64,000 nucleotides of DNA from the NCBI GenBank assembly GCA_977017575.1, contig CDRNVI010000009.1, positions 62,001-126,000 on the forward strand, in the 5' to 3' direction. Shown here piece after piece: positions 51,258 to 61,322 of this stretch. Below the pieces are notes generated by a model. That model was not told the origin of the DNA. It made no database searches and saw only the letters and a list, made by a program, of their open reading frames with translations. Made by a program: the position numbers and the translations under genes. The stretch is from Paramoeba atlantica. Lineage: Eukaryota > Discosea. Positions within the stretch are counted from its first letter, which is position 1. Each line of letters opens with the position of its first letter.

Positions 51258-51892
51258 TAGTTTAACTAAGTTATCTGTCACTACTTTTCTTGAAAAGGTA
51301 TCCGCCCCAAGACCATTATATCGATGGGTTCAAGACTACGACAGCATTTCTTCTGCCGCTCCAAAGAGCACGCGTTTCACGTCAAAGATCACACCCCTCT
51401 AAAATCTCTGGTTTACTCCTAGATGGAGGAAAAGGAGCAATTTACAATAAAGCAAGTTGAATCCTACGTGGTAAGCATTACTTAGAACTACTAGATTTGA
51501 GGGGAAAATACATGCAAATGTTGGATTCGGAGAGTAGTCAAGGTCAATGGATACTCTCGACGTCTTGCACAAGTGACGTGGTACAGCCCCAACCAAGGTA
51601 TATGTATGTATAGTGTTTATACAATGTATGTATTGGATAAAAAATATATATGGTTCTCATATCATATTTAATACATATTATACGGATCCTAACACCTACA
51701 TTCAAGAACATGAAAAAGTAAATGTCGACAACTTAAATATTGAATCCGATGATGTCGTGGTAGAATTCTCCTTTGAGACCGACACCGAAAAGAACGGACC
51801 GAGTGAAGAAGTCGTTTATTTAATAGAATGCGATTTACTTATAGGTCGACAGAGAATAATAATAAGAGGGAGAAGAAGAAGACTTCTTCTCG

Positions 51893-52098
51893 AACAACGG
51901 AGCATGCCTTGGACGAGGGAGTCATGTACTTGGAGGAATTTTTGACCACGCTTTTTAGGCGTGTTCCCACAGTTCTATCATTTTTAAGGAAAGGTCTGGG
52001 TGACCCGCAGTGGCTTTTTTGAGCTCAACCTATAGGTGAGTCCGTGGGATTTAAATTGGGAGACTGTGGAGGCCAGTCTAGGGCGCACAACTCTTGCA
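51893..52098 (-). pseudogene. Tc1-type transposase remnant
   Basis: On the minus strand CALDWPPQSPNLNP and later KAWSKIPPS correspond to VLDWPPQSPDLNP and KAWAKVPPS of the gene at 16303. Stops interrupt it. The N-terminal two thirds are missing or unrecognisable. Confidence 0.65.
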
Positions 52099-52367
52099 AA
52101 AATTAAGAATTTCACGAGCCCTACACCCCCGTTCCCCTGTTTTGCCCGGTATTATGTGAAAAAAAAAGTTTCTGCTTGGGTCTAAAGTGTTTTTTGCGCA
52201 TAATTAGGTGATGTCCTACCAGGGAAAAATATGCCTATAGTCCAACAGCATGTGATAAACGTGGGATGAAGACATATTATTAATAAAACGGAGTCTTAAA
52301 AACGCAGTATTCTTCATAGAATAAATAATCAGGACATTTCAAAAGAGAAATGGAAGATAGTAATATA

Positions 52368-53441
52368 CAGGGTTCGCAGAAACTATAATATAGTAAAATA
52401 TAGTTTTTTTCATTGAATATAGTTACTATATAGTACTATATTTACTATATTTTACTATAAAACTATAAGAAAACTATAAAGTTTTTTTCACTTTACAAGT
52501 GATATTTTTTGAGTCCTCTCCGCTTGTGAAGGACATACACAAGCCTCTACATGCGTTCTTACACGCTTACATACGTATGATATGACAAGAAATTCTGAAA
52601 AAAATGTAACCCAAGCTAAAGTGGACGAGGGAGATACTAAAAGCACCTTTAAACCACCATAAAAATGGAAGGGTGTGTCCCTTAAAGATTCTTTTGGCAC
52701 GTCGGGATCCTTTACAAACCGGGAGATATCATTCCATTTTTGTGGTGGTTTAAAGGTGCTTTTAGAACCTCCCTCGTCCACTTTATCCTGGGTTACATAG
52801 CTATCGAAACATCCTCCCTCTTCCCCGCGATTCCATCACCGCCGAAAAATATCATCAACTAGCGTGTCATCTCCTCGGAAATAGCAATGAAACGCATGCG
52901 AAAGGAGTGACGATAGGAAGTACAAACTCTCCACTCGACAACACACCGCGTAGTTTATTCAGACTCATATGATTGTATTTATTCAAACTCATAGAATTGT
53001 GAGCAGCAATTATTCAGTCCCAAGACATAACGTCGGTGGCTCCAGCCAACGCGCGGCGACAACGATGCAGTGAGAAGATGTTCGGGACGCAAGATTCGCA
53101 CAAGGCAATCTGTCAAGGCCACGCGATGGGACTGGGGTACGTCCCCTCCTGACACAAGTTACATTCAACCGCTTGTTTACTTCCCTCCGTGTGCAGCAGT
53201 TCAATAAAATAATCTTTGCAGAAACTACCCCTCGTAACTTTAATTTCGGGCATCAATTTTCGGGTTTAAAAATAAGAAAAATCATACACAAATGAATTCG
53301 CCGTGTATTTATGGCGTATTGGTGAGCTTCGGAGTGCTTAAAATGTGAAACAAAAAAATATAGTTTTTTATAGTTTTCGAAAAAAGTTTATAGTAACTAT
53401 ATAGTACTATATTGATAGTTTTATAGTTTCTGCGAACTCTG
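52368..53441. mobile_element. Non-autonomous hAT element with perfect 8-bp target duplication
   Basis: Ends CAGGGTTCGCAGAAACTATA and (reverse complement) CAGAGTTCGCAGAAACTATA, followed by ACTATATAGTACTATA repeats at both sides. GTAATATA is duplicated exactly at 52360-52367 and 53442-53449. No transposase inside. Contains the hairpin at 52605-52797. Confidence 0.92.
52605..52797. repeat. Long hairpin inside the non-autonomous hAT
   Basis: Arms of about 64 nt (52605-52668 and 52732-52797): TGTAACCCAAGCTAAAGTGG with CCACTTTATCCTGGGTTACA, including GGTGGTTTAAAGGTGCTTTT on the right. It is either a separate MITE or an internal fold of the hAT. Confidence 0.78.
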
Positions 53442-53449
53442 GTAATATA

Positions 53450-54194
53450 CATAAAATGTAAATTCTGAGAAAATAACCTAAAAAAACGAAAAAACAACAA
53501 CAATTCGTTACTGAAAAACGTGGAAAAAACGAACTTTTTTTGCTTAGCCACCACAGCTGAAACAAAGGGTGAAAAACGCATTTTTTACACGCTCTGGCGA
53601 ATCACTTACGTACTTTGCTTAAAAGAATTATTCGAAAAGCTCATTTAGTGCGTTTAATCAATTGCGGGCAAAAAAGTGGAACAGGGGTGTACACCCCCGC
53701 TAATATATTTCTATAAATGGGTTATTTTTCGACTTTTATAAAAATATATAATTTATAAAAAAAATGCTTCCTTGTATAATTTATAAAACTTTTTTTGAAA
53801 CTTGAAAAACGGAATAATAGTGTGTTTCCGGAATAAGTGTTTCCGGAATAATAGTAAAAAACGGAATAATAGGTGTGCGGGGGGTTTAACTGCCTATTGT
53901 TCTAGAAATGTGTCGAAATGTGTTTTAGAAATGTTGAAACTATACATGATCCTATATTTTCTTCAAAACTGAATAAAAAAAGATTACCGGTTTTTGCATT
54001 TTTGCCGGGATGCTGACTAATTTTGTGTTCCCCTATATGTACAAGTGCAATTTCAAGTTAATAAAACTTCAAAAAAAGTGAAGCTGAAGTTTGTTGCAGG
54101 TAGTGTTGTTTAGAGGCCACAAGGAATTCAATAGAATAAAAATATATGCTCTCTTTACAAAAATTGTAAGCAATATTTATAATTTTAAAAGATT
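53450..54194. other. AT-rich non-coding stretch
   Basis: Contains GGAATAATAGT-type short repeats (53812-53875; also near 32755-32815). No gene. Confidence 0.45.
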
Positions 54195-55085
54195 TTACTC
54201 ATTCTGATTTGTGACACTGATCTTCGTGTTTTCGATACTGAGTGTAAGAGACGCGGGGAGACGATTAAAATCAATCTCACCGTAAAGTTCAGCATTCTTA
54301 TTGAGAATCAGTAGTCTTATTCCTGGAGGAAGGTTGCAAAGCTCCACTAAGCCTTTAAAGCAATTGTCTTCGCAACTGAAGTATGCCAAGGAAGGAGGCA
54401 AATGTTGGAGGTCAAGGGTCCCACTGAATCTGTTTCGAGATAAATCAAGAAATCGAATAGTTTGAGGGAGACAATGGAGTTCAACATCACCATAAAGCTT
54501 TTCAACGCTATTCATAGAGTAGATTGACAACGACGTCAAGCGCAAAGGCAAATGGCACAAATCTACCCCCCCTTCAAACATATTCTGGTCCAAATAAATC
54601 TCACCTAATCGATGCGGTAACTGACTAAATTCAAGCTGACCTCTGAATAAATTACTCTTTAGATTAAGATACGAAAGCTCACTAGGGAAAACATTGAACG
54701 GAAGAATCCCAGATAACTGATTGGCGTACAGCAAAATTTTTATCACTGTATGAGGCAACCGTTCCCAGCGTAATAAACCCTCATAGCCTAGTCGACTCCA
54801 GTCAATACCTGTCACATAGCCATCAAGATTGCAATTCATGCCATTCCACTGACACGCCGGTATGGAAGTGTTCCAGGAGAGGTGCGGATTTTCAATGTTT
54901 TCAACAAATCCCGCAAGTTCATATTCCTGTGGTATTTTTGCTCCTCGTACCTTCGCCGTACGACGGGCTTCAGGGTTTGCCTTATCACTTAATGTGGTGT
55001 CTCCTTCGTTTCGTTCCTTTGTCACGGGCGGTTGTGTATCTGCTAGATGAGCGTGATATATTAGTGTCGTGAAGCACATATACAT
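54195..55085 (-). CDS. LRR family protein, secreted type
   Basis: The open frame extends upstream to 55208 without an ATG there; ATGs at 55181 and 55085 are possible. The 55085 start gives MYMCFTTLIYHAHLADTQPP, a signal peptide followed by the DTQPP motif shared with the gene at 35381, and is preferred. Then KVRGAKIPQEYELAGFVENI and the cap IPACQWNGMNC. About nine repeats follow, one with an insertion (SIYSMNSVEKLYG), for example LPQTIRFLDLSRNRFSG. The reading frame is intact and ends in TGA or near it after ISVTNQNE. Confidence 0.8.
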   Translation of the reverse strand: MYMCFTTLIYHAHLADTQPPVTKERNEGDTTLSDKANPEARRTAKVRGAKIPQEYELAGFVENIENPHLSWNTSIPACQWNGMNCNLDGYVTGIDWSRLGYEGLLRWERLPHTVIKILLYANQLSGILPFNVFPSELSYLNLKSNLFRGQLEFSQLPHRLGEIYLDQNMFEGGVDLCHLPLRLTSLSIYSMNSVEKLYGDVELHCLPQTIRFLDLSRNRFSGTLDLQHLPPSLAYFSCEDNCFKGLVELCNLPPGIRLLILNKNAELYGEIDFNRLPASLTLSIENTKISVTNQNE

Positions 55086-55208
55086 GTAGTAAGATTTCGT
55101 ATTGGATATACAAATGTCATTAGAGATTTTTAAACGGCTTTGTATAATCGCCGTCGAAAGCAGCGAAAAATAAAAAGACATTTTTTTGACGACATTTTTA
55201 TTTTTCAA

Positions 55209-56353
55209 AACAATTCAAAAAAGAATTTGACACATCAAAGGTCGTGGAAAACGGCCGATAGTATTATGGATTACACTCATGGTCCCCAACCACGACCCGT
55301 CCTCTCGGACCACAGGTCAGGGTGTTTGACGGCACCGGAGTTGGATCACTCCCCTCCCACCCACTCCCCTCCCCGCCGAACATACCCCGTTCTTCCTATG
55401 TTACTCCTTGGGTATGGCCCACGAGTTCGCGGGCGCATGAACCCCTTATAATCTGGAAGAAGGAACCCTCTGCTGGTGTTTCCTCCCCATAGAGAGATTG
55501 ATCGACGTTTCTGGCTGGTCCATGGCCCTGTTTAGGAGCAACCTACATACATGTAGGTTGCTACATGTACATGCAGGTTACCTATGTAGAGGACGCATAG
55601 ATTCAACCACCGGTCCGTAAGCCCTTGTCGCCTTTGACACCGTACCGTATACTGTGAGATCCGCAGACAAGTGTTTTCAACCCAAGTACGCAGATCATAT
55701 CCAGAAAGCCGCAGTAGAGTGCACATTCTCAAGATATGTGTGTTTCTTCCCTGAAAACTTTTAGACCGGTTCCACCGCTGACATCCTTGAGCACATGAAT
55801 ATCACGGACCCACACTGTACTTGAAATTCATAAAATTAGGCGCCTCGATACCATGCTTACTTAGAAGAAGATCATGCTTAGCCGAAGATGTTGTGGGATT
55901 ACTGAGGAAGGTCTAAAAGAGAATCGCTTTTTAGGGTACATTTTTACCATAGCACCCCCCCAAAAAAAACAAGTAATAAGGGGAAAAATATAAAAAGGGG
56001 GAAAAAATCCAAAAAAGGGGGGGGGTCCATGAGGGGAGTCCATGGGGGTGTATCTACTTAGGGGGGGCCAAGGTCGAGTAAATGTTTTTGGAAAAAAATA
56101 ATTTTCGAAACAAACCCGCAGAAGGGGTAACCGGGGTCTTGGCGTGCATTTTCCATCCCCCTACCCGGAGGTGACCCCCCCCGCGTATCCGCAGTACAGG
56201 TCCGCCAAGTTCGCATTTCTTAGAGAAAAAGAATTTCGCCTTCGTTGAAAAATTGACGAAAATTCATTTTTTCAAAATTGTTGTTTCCCATAATGTATTT
56301 TGAGAGTTTGGGACCTATACTAGCTTTCTACGCCGCTGTTTTCACAAGACATA
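55209..56353. other. Intergenic stretch with dispersed repeat copy 2
   Basis: From about 56010 it matches the repeat at 45060-45420 (G runs, CCGCCAAG, TTTCTACGCCG). The 55260-55860 part has no recognised content apart from a TACATGTAGGTTGCTACATG palindrome near 55541. Confidence 0.45.
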
Positions 56354-58473
56354 CCCCTTCCGGGTCGATGGGTAATTACCCATTAGCGGGTCTGTGCGGG
56401 TAAATTACCCAGGTCTGTGACCCAGTTACCCGCATAGACCCACACAGACCCGCATCGGCGCACTAGCCATTAAATACAAAATGATTTCCTCTCAAGTGTG
56501 CTGATTCGTAGGATTGGCACGGAATGCTCTATGTACAGAAAAGGTATCTTTAGCGATGAGGAATTCCTTTCATAAGAAGAATTCCCTCTACTGATTTGCT
56601 TCTGTCGCCCATCTATTTTTTTTTTTACCTTTTTTTTGGTGTGAACCCCCTAGGCCCACCGTAAGCCTACCCCCTAACACCGCGATGGTACCAATTCTAT
56701 TTTTTTTTTTTTGGCCAGTCGAGCTTACCCTCGAGTCCTAGCAAACTAAGGTGAAACTATAAAGAATCACCACATAGAAAACATTTATACGGCAGTGTAT
56801 GATACTGTGATACTATGCATGGCATTAATATCATATTAATAACAATAAAATACTATGCATTAATCATTACTGCATAATAGATTCATCTTCTTCGACATCA
56901 GATACTTCAACATCGCTACCATCCTGAGAAACACCTTCGTCCGGAAGAATATAACCCAATTTGTCGCAATTTCCACGCACGAAGATCTGGTGAGAAACGA
57001 CATCAGGAGCCAAGGAAGCCTGTGTGGAACTGTACATGTACCCGATTATAGACAGCCACGAATCTCATCTGTTAACTAAGGGAGGCGTCCATACGTAGTG
57101 CGTAGCCGCTTCGCAAACAGAGGGAAACATCTCACTTAAAAGCTTGACTCAAAGCTTTTTTAAAGGCGAAGCACGGCAGCTCTTCGTATGGTTTCAAGGC
57201 TGTTTGGCAAACATTGTTTAGCATATGTTCGATGCAAGATAGGAGAGTAATGCGCGGCACTCGAGAAGAAATACCGCGCAACAGCGCAGTCGTATCAGAC
57301 TCACCAATGAGTGTAATCGGATCGTATATTCGCTTGAGATCGCCTTCACAGTGGTTTCTGGCCACGTGATTTACAGCACCGCCGTCCGCAATAATGTATC
57401 TCATTTTGAGCAAACGAATTTCACCAAGGTTCGCCAGAAGAGTAGAAATCAACTGCTCAGCTGCCGTCTTTCAGTCAAAGGCACGATGCCTTGGAGAATA
57501 TATCGGTGGTAAGACACACTCTTCTGGCCCAACGTACAGCACAGACAACAAGACATGTTCAGCCTTTACCTTGTCAATGCCCGCGTCTACGGCAATTCCA
57601 TAGAGCTTACGCGAGTCTACGTCGGCAGAAAGTTTTCCCCATATGTCATGCGACAGCACTTCACAATAGTGGTGCCACTTCTTTAAATTTGTTCCCGGAA
57701 GGGCTCTTTTTATCATTGTTCCAGGTACATCAGGGCGTAAATCCTCGTACTTATGCACGAGCCAGACAAACCGATTAGAAGAAAGATTCGTTAGGGTCTG
57801 TAAGCATGGCAGTAGTTTTCCTACGAAGCGCTGTACAATTACTCCCTGATTATTTGCACTCTCCACCTGTGCCAATCGGGAATTTTCAAGAGATTTTGAG
57901 CACTCGCGGCGATGCTTGTGATACACATTTTTATAGGGAGAGTGAGATTCAAATGCGCATTCTTCCTTGGTACATATGAAATGAAGCTTTTGGCCCAAAG
58001 GATCGGTGAGAATATCTGTGTGTGTGTGGGTGCATCCGGGAGGACAGCGCACGAGCACGAATTGCCCAGATAAGGATTCTACTGTCATTTTGTGCCGTAT
58101 AGTATCGCGATGCTTCATTTTTTTTGACTCAGGGGTATTACCATCTTCAGTATCAGATGACGAAAATAATTCAGGCGTGCTAGGTGTCTGCTCTAATCGT
58201 CGTTGACGAGCCATGAGTACAGATAAGTTTAGGTAAGAAGAGATTAGTTAGTGCGATCAAACACAAGAGTAATATGATTATTGACTTCTTACTTAGCCAT
58301 AAAACACTTCACCATAAGGTCCGAAACAAAGATGCATGTTTATTTCCCGATGACAAGATTCAACAAACAGGTGTATACATGTATATGTAGCTTTCTAAGA
58401 CAACCTGTCAATGCGGGTCGGTGCGGGTAACTGGCTCGCAGACCCGGGTAATTACCCATTTACCCGACAGGGG
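56354..58473. mobile_element. Second hAT copy, internally deleted
   Basis: Inverted ends CCCCTTCCGGGTCGATGGGT at 56354 and (reverse complement) CCCCTGTCGGGTAAATGGGT at 58473, both continuing AATTACCC and carrying CAGTTACCCGCA further in. The transposase on the minus strand begins about 260 bp inside the right end, as in the first copy. A clear 8-bp target duplication was not found. Confidence 0.65.
56867..58214 (-). pseudogene. hAT transposase, deleted copy with in-frame TGA
   Basis: From ATG 58214: MARQRRLEQTPSTPELFSSS, then a zinc-finger-like CTKEECAFESHSPYKNVYHK, HRREC. YGIAVDAGIDKVKAEHVLLS and LPPIYSPRHRAFD align with the first copy. A TGA at 57471-57473 replaces one codon, and the frame resumes with KTAAEQLISTLLANLGEIRL and IIADGGAVNHVARN, then CIEHMLNN. 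It stops near 57132. The C-terminus reappears at about 57040-56867 (APDVVSHQIFVRGN, matching GTDVVATQMFLRGN of copy 1). About 1.1 kb of coding sequence between is lost. Confidence 0.72.
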
Positions 58474-58829
58474 TATGACAAGATACCCGTGCTTGGACAG
58501 TGGAATCTCCTCCTAAAATGGCCTATTTTTTTAGTAAAAAAGCGAAAAAGTAGTTTTCGAGCTGTACGGCTGAAGTCGCATTCTCTCTGGTGCGGAGTTA
58601 TGTGGCCCTGATCATAACACATAAATGGGTGCCCCCATAGTTATATGTCACGACTATTCGAGAAAAGATGACTTTGCTAAATATAAAAGGTGACATTGCT
58701 AACTAAAATACAGTAGTTACACAGATTGCTGCGCATCTTGTTACACAGACTGTATCAAGAAAGTGCATCGTCGAAGTCGTGTAGTCAGCGCGTGGTGCTT
58801 TCTGATAACTAGTAGTTGTACAGACATTG

Positions 58830-59575
58830 TCAAGAAGACGGTTCTACAGCTCTGTCGAAGTGTTCTTTGCCGAGGAATGAAATTCTACAAGGAAGAAGTA
58901 CGACTTTTTTTTCCGGTTTAGGTATGATACAGGTGTCCACGAGTGAAAAGGACCTCGGATTCGGAACGAATGGGTCGAAAAACAGTCGCATACAAAATAT
59001 TTCCAAAATCGAACAAAATACAAGACCTGTAGGGGGGGGGTAAAAGAGGCTGAACACTACTGTATATGAAATATTCAATGACAAACACTCAGTCGTAACA
59101 TTTCCCTCCAATTGCTCATTGTTGTGCAGCGTTAAGTCGGTCAATTTAACTGGAATTCGATCAAAATACACGTGACCACTGAATTCATTATTATCAAGCC
59201 TGAGCTCTTGCAGAGCGGAGGGTAAATGCCTTAGATCGGGTGTTCCCGTGAACGCATTATAAGCAAGATTTACCGAATACAGAGTGGATGGTAAGTTTGA
59301 GAGGTTTGCTGCGCCACTAAACTGGTTGTGACACAGACTTATTTGTTCCATTGTCAATGGAAGCTTATGTAGATCAACACTAGCCTCAAAACAATTGTTT
59401 TCCAACCACAGTTCTGTCAAGCCCTCTGGAAGATGTTGTAAATTAACGGGACCAGATAGTCTATTGTACGCCACCGCAACAATGGAGGAAGATACTGGCA
59501 AGCAGGCCAAATCTATACTTCCTTGGAAGTGATTTTCGCTGAAATACATTTCATACAGGGAATGAGGTAATTTTT
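58830..59575 (-). pseudogene. Truncated LRR gene copy with a transposon-derived tail
   Basis: The frame begins inside a repeat (LPHSLYEMYFSENHFQG) at the duplication junction, so cap and signal are missing. Six repeats are nearly identical to the gene at 59722 (LPSTLYSVNLAYNAFTG, LPSALQELRLDNNEFSG). After LSLNISYTV the frame enters the mariner end and reads FSLFYPPPTGLVFCSILEIF for about 60 codons, replacing the native ending KRNTKICTSSL. Confidence 0.82.
58899..59062. mobile_element. Solo end of the DD29E mariner family in an LRR copy
   Basis: CCGGTTTAGGTATGATACAG to GAGGCTGAACACTACTG matches the right end of the element at 49695-51257. It is followed by TA and then the LRR sequence at a point where the intact paralogue has TTTTATATGAAATATTC. 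The other end and about 20 bp of flank were deleted. Confidence 0.85.
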
Positions 59576-59721
59576 CTTCACTTCACTGTATCACGAAAGT
59601 GCATCATCGAAGTCTGTGTAGTCAGCGCGTGGTGCTTTCTGATAACTAAGAGTTGTACAGACACTGTCAAGAAGACGGTTCTACAGCTCTGTCGAGGTGT
59701 TCTTTGCCGAGGAATGAAATT

Positions 59722-60672
59722 CTACAAGGAAGAAGTACAAATTTTTGTGTTCCTTTTATATGAAATATTCAATGACAAACACTCAGGCGTAACGTTTCCC
59801 TCCAATTGTTTATTGTCGTGCAGCGTTAAGTCGGCCAATTCCTCTGGAATTCGATCTAAATACACGTGACCACTGAATTCATTATTATCAAGCCTGAGTT
59901 CTTGCAGAGCGGAGGGTAAATGCCTTAGATCGGGTGTTCCCGTGAACGCATTATAAGCAAGATTTACCGAATACAGAGTGGATGGCAAGTTTGAGAGGTT
60001 TGCTGCGCCACTAAACTGGTTGTGACACAGACTTATTTGTTCCAATTTCAATGGGAGCTTATCTAGATCAACACTACCCTCAAAATTATTGTTTCCCAAC
60101 CACAGTTCTGTCAAGCCCTCTGGAAGATGTTGTAAATTAACGGGACCAGAAAGTTCATTCTGTTCCGCAACAAAAATTATAGAACATGCTGGAAAGCAGG
60201 TCAAATCTATACTTCCTTTAAAGTTATTCCAGCTGAAATACATTTCTTCCATGGATTGGGGTAGGCTCTGTAAATTCAGAGCTCCGAAAAAATTGTTTCT
60301 TTGAATATCAAGCATTTGAAGTTGAGGAGGAAGGCCTTCAAAACTGACCTGCCCATCGAATTCACAACTTGAACAGTCGAAAGTAAGTAGGGAGTCCGGT
60401 AAATACTTCCAATGAATAGTTCCCTCTAAATTGGAACCCCGCCAAAAGATATCAATAACTTGCCCTTTATCATCACATGTGATTCGTTCCCACTCGCATG
60501 CCGGGGTCGTTACTTCCCATGATGGAAGTGGGCGTTTGATGCTTGACGTGAGTCGTACAAGTCCGTATTCTTGAGGTAACGTCGTCGTGTGTACTTTATT
60601 TGCGACGATTCCCTTCTTTCGCCGCTTTGGTGCGGGAGGTGTAATATCAGACAGCTGTGAGGGTAAAATCAT
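59722..60672 (-). CDS. LRR family protein, full length
   Basis: From the ATG at 60672 the protein begins MILPSQLSDITPPAPKRRKK; the open frame upstream (ILILHFSFSLPYALI) is hydrophobic but has no ATG, so a signal peptide may be lost or start at a non-ATG codon. The family entry TTTLPQEYGLVRL and the cap TPACEWERITCDDKG follow. About nine repeats, for example LPPQLQMLDIQRNNFFG and LPEGLTELWLGNNNFEG. The C-terminus KRNTKICTSSL is native. It is the intact parent of the truncated copy downstream of it. Confidence 0.8.
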   Translation of the reverse strand: MILPSQLSDITPPAPKRRKKGIVANKVHTTTLPQEYGLVRLTSSIKRPLPSWEVTTPACEWERITCDDKGQVIDIFWRGSNLEGTIHWKYLPDSLLTFDCSSCEFDGQVSFEGLPPQLQMLDIQRNNFFGALNLQSLPQSMEEMYFSWNNFKGSIDLTCFPACSIIFVAEQNELSGPVNLQHLPEGLTELWLGNNNFEGSVDLDKLPLKLEQISLCHNQFSGAANLSNLPSTLYSVNLAYNAFTGTPDLRHLPSALQELRLDNNEFSGHVYLDRIPEELADLTLHDNKQLEGNVTPECLSLNISYKRNTKICTSSL

Positions 60673-60839
60673 TATCAACGCGTAAGGCAAAGAGAAGGAA
60701 AAATGTAAAATTAAAATAATCTTAACGCTGTGGTTGGTTGCTTGTAACTCATCATTTCCTTAAATCTTGATCTTAGTTAGGATTAAACAGGAAAAAAAGA
60801 AACTCCCCACGACGAATAAGTCACCCCCCTCTTTTTTTG

Positions 60840-61130
60840 TACAACGAGGCTTAGGGGGGTTGCGGCACTTCTTTTTCGTTCAAAATTTTGAGATCTGCAC
60901 GTTCCCGCTGTTTTTAGACCTTTTCACAAATAAAAAATTAAAACACTTTTTTTTAATGAAGTGTGCCAATGTTACCCTGAAGTCATGCTAATGTTACCCG
61001 AAAAATCTCATGTTCCTCAGAACTCGACCTCGGGGGGGGAGAAGGGGGTCAACATGAAAATGGCGTCACAGATCTTCGCTAGGGGAACGAGATCTCTCGA
61101 TTGCAACAAAAATGAGCAAAAATGGCGAAA
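60840..61130. repeat. Flanking repeat, left of Merlin copy 2
   Basis: GAGATCTGCACGTTCCCG and GGGAACGAGATCTCTCG occur here and, in the same order, at 62872-63160. The two direct copies are diverged. Confidence 0.55.
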
Positions 61131-61322
61131 CTGAAGCAAATTTCGTTTTTTTTCAGTTTTTGTCCATCAAATTCTCTGATCGTAGAAAATACTTCTCCAG
61201 AGATCGTACTCATATTTTCTTGAGTTTTTCGCTTCTTTTCGTCATTTTCAGTTACTTGGTCTATCTTTCCATGCCTTGCACGGGGTGTGTTGGGTTTGCT
61301 TGTCGGTGAAAGCTGACAATAA

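Larger units (their letters stand above)
58749..60260. repeat. Tandem duplication of an LRR gene segment
   Basis: Unit 1 (58749-59584) and unit 2 (59585-60260) share AGTCAGCGCGTGGTGCTTTC and GACGGTTCTACAGCTCTGTC downstream of the coding region, and the LRR coding part. The head of unit 1 ends abruptly at the start of unit 2, showing a direct tandem copy. Confidence 0.85.
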
